Shown here piece after piece: positions 22,222 through 24,202 of a DNA stretch of 24,202 bases; position 1 is the stretch's first letter, and every line of letters starts with the position of its first letter. The position numbers and the translations under genes are program-made. This DNA comes from Clostridiales bacterium. GTDB taxonomy: Bacteria > Bacillota > Clostridia > Oscillospirales > CAG-272. The DNA lies in assembly GCA_003150035.1 (NCBI GenBank), contig QALR01000014.1:1-24202 (forward strand), written 5' to 3'. The notes below the pieces were generated by a model, which was given only the letters and a program-made list of their open reading frames with translations, searched no databases and had not been told where the DNA came from.

Positions 22222-23325
22222 ATGCAAGTTAATATAGGAACAAAAATCAAAGAATTACGCAAACGTGATGGACGAACCCAAGAAGCAATGGCAAACGCAA
22301 TCGGAGTTACGGCACAAGCCATATCTCGCTGGGAAACAAACGGTGGATATCCTGACATGCAGATTATCCCATCTATCGCCAATTACTTCGGAATAACCAT
22401 TGATGAGCTTTTCGGATACGAATGCGAACGGCAGAATAAGATTGATGCCTTAGTTCAAACTATTACAGAAAAAAACAAGCTCAATAATGGTGAGGACATT
22501 TGCATTGAGGAGTGTATATCCGCCGCAAGAGAAGGACTTATTGAGTTTCCGGGAAATGAAAAGCTTATGCTTTGCCTGGCATCCGTTCTATATAATGCCG
22601 GATATGCAAGGCGTGGTGAATACCATCTAACAGATGAAAACGGATATGATGTTTTTGATGTTAAAAGGCACAAACAGTATGCAGAATGGCAAGAAGCAAT
22701 CAAATTATATGAAAAGCTTTTGATGTCACTTGGTGAAGGTGAAATGCGTCATACTGCAGTCCGTGAGCTTGTCCAACTGTATAAAAACACAGGAGAAAAT
22801 GAAAAAGCCAAACAGATTGCCAACAATTCTCCGGACATTTCTATTTGTCGAGAACTTCTATTGCTGAACTGCTGTGATGGAAAAGAATGTGCAGAGGAGC
22901 ACGAGAAAACACTCGGTAAAGTAGTTTCGGTCACTTCTAATTTACTTGTATCAGCTGTAATGACTAACAAAAACAATTATTCTTCGGAAAAATTCGTTGA
23001 AAAGATTCAGCAGGCAATTCAGCTGTTTAGTATTTTGGAAGATAACAGCCGATATTTAGCGCAAATATCTCACCTATATCTCTACTTATCGGAGCATCAA
23101 TGGAGATCAGGCAATCATAACGGTGCATTTGATTCGCTTGAAAAAGCAAAAGATTTTGCCCAACGTTACGATACTACACATGATTTGAACAGCCATTGCA
23201 ATGTAACATCCAAGTTGCCTGATGTATGGCCGTGGTGGTGTGTGCCGGATTATACTGAAGTTGCAAAAGAAATCAAATCCGATCCTCGTTGGGTGTCTTG
23301 GGAGAAAAAGTGCAAAGGTGTATAA
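22222..23325 (+). CDS. XRE-family transcriptional regulator with long helical C-terminal domain
   Basis: 367 residues. Residues 5-62 are a helix-turn-helix domain of the Cro/CI-XRE type (IGTKIKELRKRDGRTQEAMA, VTAQAISRWETNGGYPD, IPSIANYFGITIDELFG). The remaining 300 residues are mostly helical and TPR-like (IEECISAAREGLIEFPGNEKLMLCLA, EAIKLYEKLL, AVRELVQLYKNTGENEKAKQIA), a layout shared by regulators that sense peptides or other ligands through a C-terminal repeat domain. The ending PDVWPWWCVPDYTEVAKEIK is distinctive, but I cannot tie it to a function. ATG 22222 follows TGGAGG; the upstream extension to 22153 covers the promoter. Codon use is clearly more AT-rich than in the asnS operon, suggesting separate origin. 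Target genes are unknown; self-regulation through the inverted repeat at 22114-22128 is possible. Confidence 0.88.
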   Translation: MQVNIGTKIKELRKRDGRTQEAMANAIGVTAQAISRWETNGGYPDMQIIPSIANYFGITIDELFGYECERQNKIDALVQTITEKNKLNNGEDICIEECISAAREGLIEFPGNEKLMLCLASVLYNAGYARRGEYHLTDENGYDVFDVKRHKQYAEWQEAIKLYEKLLMSLGEGEMRHTAVRELVQLYKNTGENEKAKQIANNSPDISICRELLLLNCCDGKECAEEHEKTLGKVVSVTSNLLVSAVMTNKNNYSSEKFVEKIQQAIQLFSILEDNSRYLAQISHLYLYLSEHQWRSGNHNGAFDSLEKAKDFAQRYDTTHDLNSHCNVTSKLPDVWPWWCVPDYTEVAKEIKSDPRWVSWEKKCKGV

Positions 23326-23356
23326 ACTTTTTGATATAGCAATGAAATATCAAAAA

Positions 23357-23499
23357 TGGAACGGCGACAGTTCCCTGTAAGGCAAAGCCGAGTATCTCAT
23401 CGATATCGCTTTGTGTCTTATCTTTGTACTTAAAGATGACAAAAAGGGCGGTTTTCGGAGAGAAAAACTCTCTGAAAACCGCCCTAAAACAGCGTTCCA
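23357..23499. repeat. Possible 143-bp element with terminal inverted repeats and nested hairpins
   Basis: TGGAACG (23357-23363) and CGTTCCA (23493-23499) are inverted copies bounding the segment. Inside are four further hairpins: GGAAC/GTTCC (23358-23374), CAAAGC/GCTTTG (23383-23413), ATCTTT/AAAGAT (23420-23437) and an 18-base stem (23445-23485). Such density suggests a small mobile or dispersed element or a structured RNA. Only one copy is in this window, so the repeat status is inferred. Confidence 0.35.
23441..23485 (-). terminator. Long hairpin with minus-strand T-run
   Basis: Arms of 18 bases (23445-23462 and 23468-23485) pair with a single G-U wobble around a five-base loop. On the minus strand the stem is followed by TTTTT (23445-23441). 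It could be a second terminator for the tRNA transcript or part of the element at 23357-23499. Confidence 0.55.
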
Positions 23500-23593
23500 C
23501 CAGTCCGATTCCGCGCAGTAGGTCGAAATTGGCGTTTGGCGTCTTTTTATTTTTGCTATTATTCGAATTTTGAAAAAGCGAGGAAAACGGCGA

Positions 23594-23626
23594 AAAACGA
23601 AGAAAACCCGAGAAAATCTCGGGTTT
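23594..23626 (-). terminator. Terminator of the tRNA cluster
   Basis: AAACCCGAGA (23604-23613) and TCTCGGGTTT (23617-23626) form a ten-base stem with a three-base loop. On the minus strand it is followed by TCTTCGTTTTT, about 30 bases after tRNA-Cys. The plus strand also has a short T-run. Confidence 0.8.
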
Positions 23627-23660
23627 TTCGGCCGGCATCTTTTAAGACCGGAACACTTGG

Positions 23661-23732
23661 AGGCACCACCCGGAATCGAACCGGGGGATAAAGGTTTTGC
23701 AGACCTCTGCCTTACCGCTTGGCTATGGTGCC
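23661..23732 (-). tRNA. tRNA-Cys (GCA)
   Basis: Minus-strand cloverleaf: acceptor GGCACCA/TGGTGCC, D arm with AGCCAAGCGGTAAGGC, anticodon loop CTGCAAA (GCA), T arm CCCGGTTCGATTCCGGG. Discriminator T, and CCA is encoded at 23660-23658. Last tRNA of the cluster. Confidence 0.96.
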
Positions 23733-23751
23733 GGAAAATACGGGACAAAAA

Positions 23752-23806
23752 ACGTGAAAAGCAGGATGGCTTTCGGTGATCCTACCGGCATTCTCACTTT
23801 TCACGT
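23752..23806 (-). other. Large hairpin in the spacer between tRNA-Gly and tRNA-Cys
   Basis: ACGTGAAAAG (23752-23761) pairs perfectly with CTTTTCACGT (23797-23806), with an inner stem AGGAT/ATCCT (23763-23767, 23779-23783). It has no T-run on either strand, so it is not an ordinary terminator. The whole spacer is about 100 bases, much longer than the Gly-Phe spacer. It could guide processing of the tRNA precursor or be a small inserted repeat. Confidence 0.5.
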
Positions 23807-23836
23807 CTCGGAGCAAGGACTCCTATCCCATTTTGG

Positions 23837-23909
23837 AGCGGATTACGGGGCTTGAACCCGCCACCTCGACCTTGGCAAGGTCGCGCTCTTCCAAATGAGC
23901 TAAATCCGC
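23837..23909 (-). tRNA. tRNA-Gly (GCC)
   Basis: Acceptor GCGGATT/AATCCGC, anticodon loop TTGCCAA (GCC), T arm GCGGGTTCAAGCCCCGT. Discriminator T, and CCA encoded at 23836-23834. Only five bases separate its 5' end from the CCA of tRNA-Phe. Confidence 0.96.
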
Positions 23910-23917
23910 AGGTATGG

Positions 23918-23990
23918 TGCCTCCGATCGGAATCGAACCAACGACACGGGGATTTTCAGTCCCCTGCTCTACCAACTGAGCTACAGAGGC
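23918..23990 (-). tRNA. tRNA-Phe (GAA)
   Basis: Acceptor GCCTCTG/CGGAGGC with one G-U pair, D arm AGCTCAGTTGGTAGAGC, anticodon loop CTGAAAA (GAA), T arm with GGTTCGATTCC. Discriminator A, and CCA encoded at 23917-23915. Confidence 0.97.
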
Positions 23991-24043
23991 ATGCCGCAAG
24001 TCAATGAAATCCATGTTCAATATCGGAGCATATCTTTGTATGG

Positions 24044-24117
24044 CGACCCGGATGGGACTCGAACCCACGACCTCTAGCGTGACAGGCTAGCGTTCTAACC
24101 AACTGAACTACCGGGCC
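24044..24117 (-). tRNA. tRNA-Asp (GTC)
   Basis: Acceptor GGCCCGG/CCGGGTC, D arm AGTTCAGTTGGTTAGAAC, anticodon stem CTAGC/GCTAG with loop CTGTCAC (GTC), T arm TGGGTTCGAGTCCCA. Discriminator G, as required for tRNA-Asp; CCA encoded at 24043-24041. Confidence 0.96.
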
Positions 24118-24121
24118 GGAT

Positions 24122-24142
24122 GAAAATCGACGGACGATTTTC
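24122..24142 (-). other. Short perfect hairpin between tRNA-Val and tRNA-Asp
   Basis: GAAAATCG (24122-24129), loop ACGGA, CGATTTTC (24135-24142). It fills the spacer between the encoded CCA of tRNA-Val and the 5' end of tRNA-Asp, where it may mark a processing site. Confidence 0.5.
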
Positions 24143-24145
24143 TGG

Positions 24146-24202
24146 TGGGAACAATAGGGCTCGAACCTATGACCCCCTGCTTGTAAGGCAGATGCTCTCC
24201 CA
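24146..24202 (-). tRNA. tRNA-Val (TAC), 5' part beyond window
   Basis: The minus strand from the right edge shows the end of the D arm (TGGGAGAGC), anticodon stem CTGC/GCAG with loop CTTACAA (TAC), T arm ATAGGTTCGAGCCCTAT, acceptor 3' strand TGTTCCC, discriminator A and encoded CCA (24145-24143). The 5' acceptor strand and start of the D arm are cut off. Confidence 0.93.

Larger units (their letters stand above)
23326..23657. other. Structured gene-free stretch between the XRE gene and the tRNA cluster
   Basis: 332 bases without a credible gene. In order it holds an AT-rich hairpin TTTTTGATAT/ATATCAAAAA (23328-23337, 23347-23356), the possible repeat element at 23357-23499, an AT-rich spacer, and the tRNA-cluster terminator at 23594-23626. 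Open frames crossing it on the minus strand have no recognised family. Confidence 0.6.

Noticed and set aside
23570..23779. Plus-strand frame reading EAPPGIEPGD and a minus-strand partner
   Set aside because: This is the well-known spurious translation of a tRNA gene (here tRNA-Cys).
23823..24068. Minus-strand frame reading VAQLVEQGTENPRVVGSIPI
   Set aside because: Classic spurious translation across tRNA-Phe and tRNA-Gly.

Overview
The window looks like chromosomal DNA of a gut-type anaerobic Firmicute, most likely class Clostridia, Oscillospirales/Ruminococcaceae-like. This is inferred from sigma-A-type promoters, strong Shine-Dalgarno sites, ferredoxin-fused aldo/keto reductases, a RsgI-like anti-sigma protein, type II pantothenate kinase, a GH95 glycosidase and the tRNA order. 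No rRNA, IS element, prophage or CRISPR array is visible. The species cannot be named from the sequence.

Layout. (1) 1-2299, minus strand: the N-terminal 766 residues of a large secreted beta-helix-like surface protein, running off the left edge, with a good promoter and a palindrome at its transcription start. (2) 2586-5551, minus strand: two tandem aldo/keto reductases with C-terminal 2x[4Fe-4S] ferredoxin domains, preceded by a leaderless Cu/Zn superoxide-dismutase-like protein. (3) 5848-6096: a small AbrB-type regulator with a Cys-rich tail. (4) 6355-8420: a translationally coupled pair, an ECF-type sigma factor and a membrane anti-sigma protein with an RsgI-like juxtamembrane domain (Asn-Pro site) plus three PepSY repeats. 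(5) 8635-14794: a housekeeping run asnS - aspartate-type aminotransferase - purB - ddl - type II pantothenate kinase, ended by a strong terminator shared with the convergent neighbour. (6) 14901-19635, minus strand: ABC ATPase, ABC-2-like permease and a cytoplasmic GH95 glycosidase. (7) 19871-21787, plus strand: ROK glucokinase with a perfect consensus promoter and a leader hairpin, then a PAP2 membrane phosphatase. (8) 21788-22221: a gene-free stretch with two terminator-like hairpins around an unexplained GC-rich segment. (9) 22222-23325: an AT-rich XRE-family regulator. (10) 23326-23657: a highly structured gene-free region with a possible 143-bp repeat element. (11) 23661-24202, minus strand: a tRNA cluster transcribed Val(UAC)-Asp(GUC)-Phe(GAA)-Gly(GCC)-Cys(GCA), with hairpins in two spacers; tRNA-Val is cut by the right edge.

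How the parts fit. The sigma/anti-sigma pair is the best candidate for a less-described signalling system: an ECF sigma is paired with an extracellular sensor whose juxtamembrane domain is best known from SigI/RsgI systems, and PepSY repeats replace the usual carbohydrate-binding sensor. The reductase/SOD block suggests redox or oxygen-related metabolism. GH95, glucokinase and the surface protein fit life on host or dietary glycans. Most genes are ordinary. The least explained sequence is in the two non-coding stretches around the XRE gene and in the tRNA spacers.
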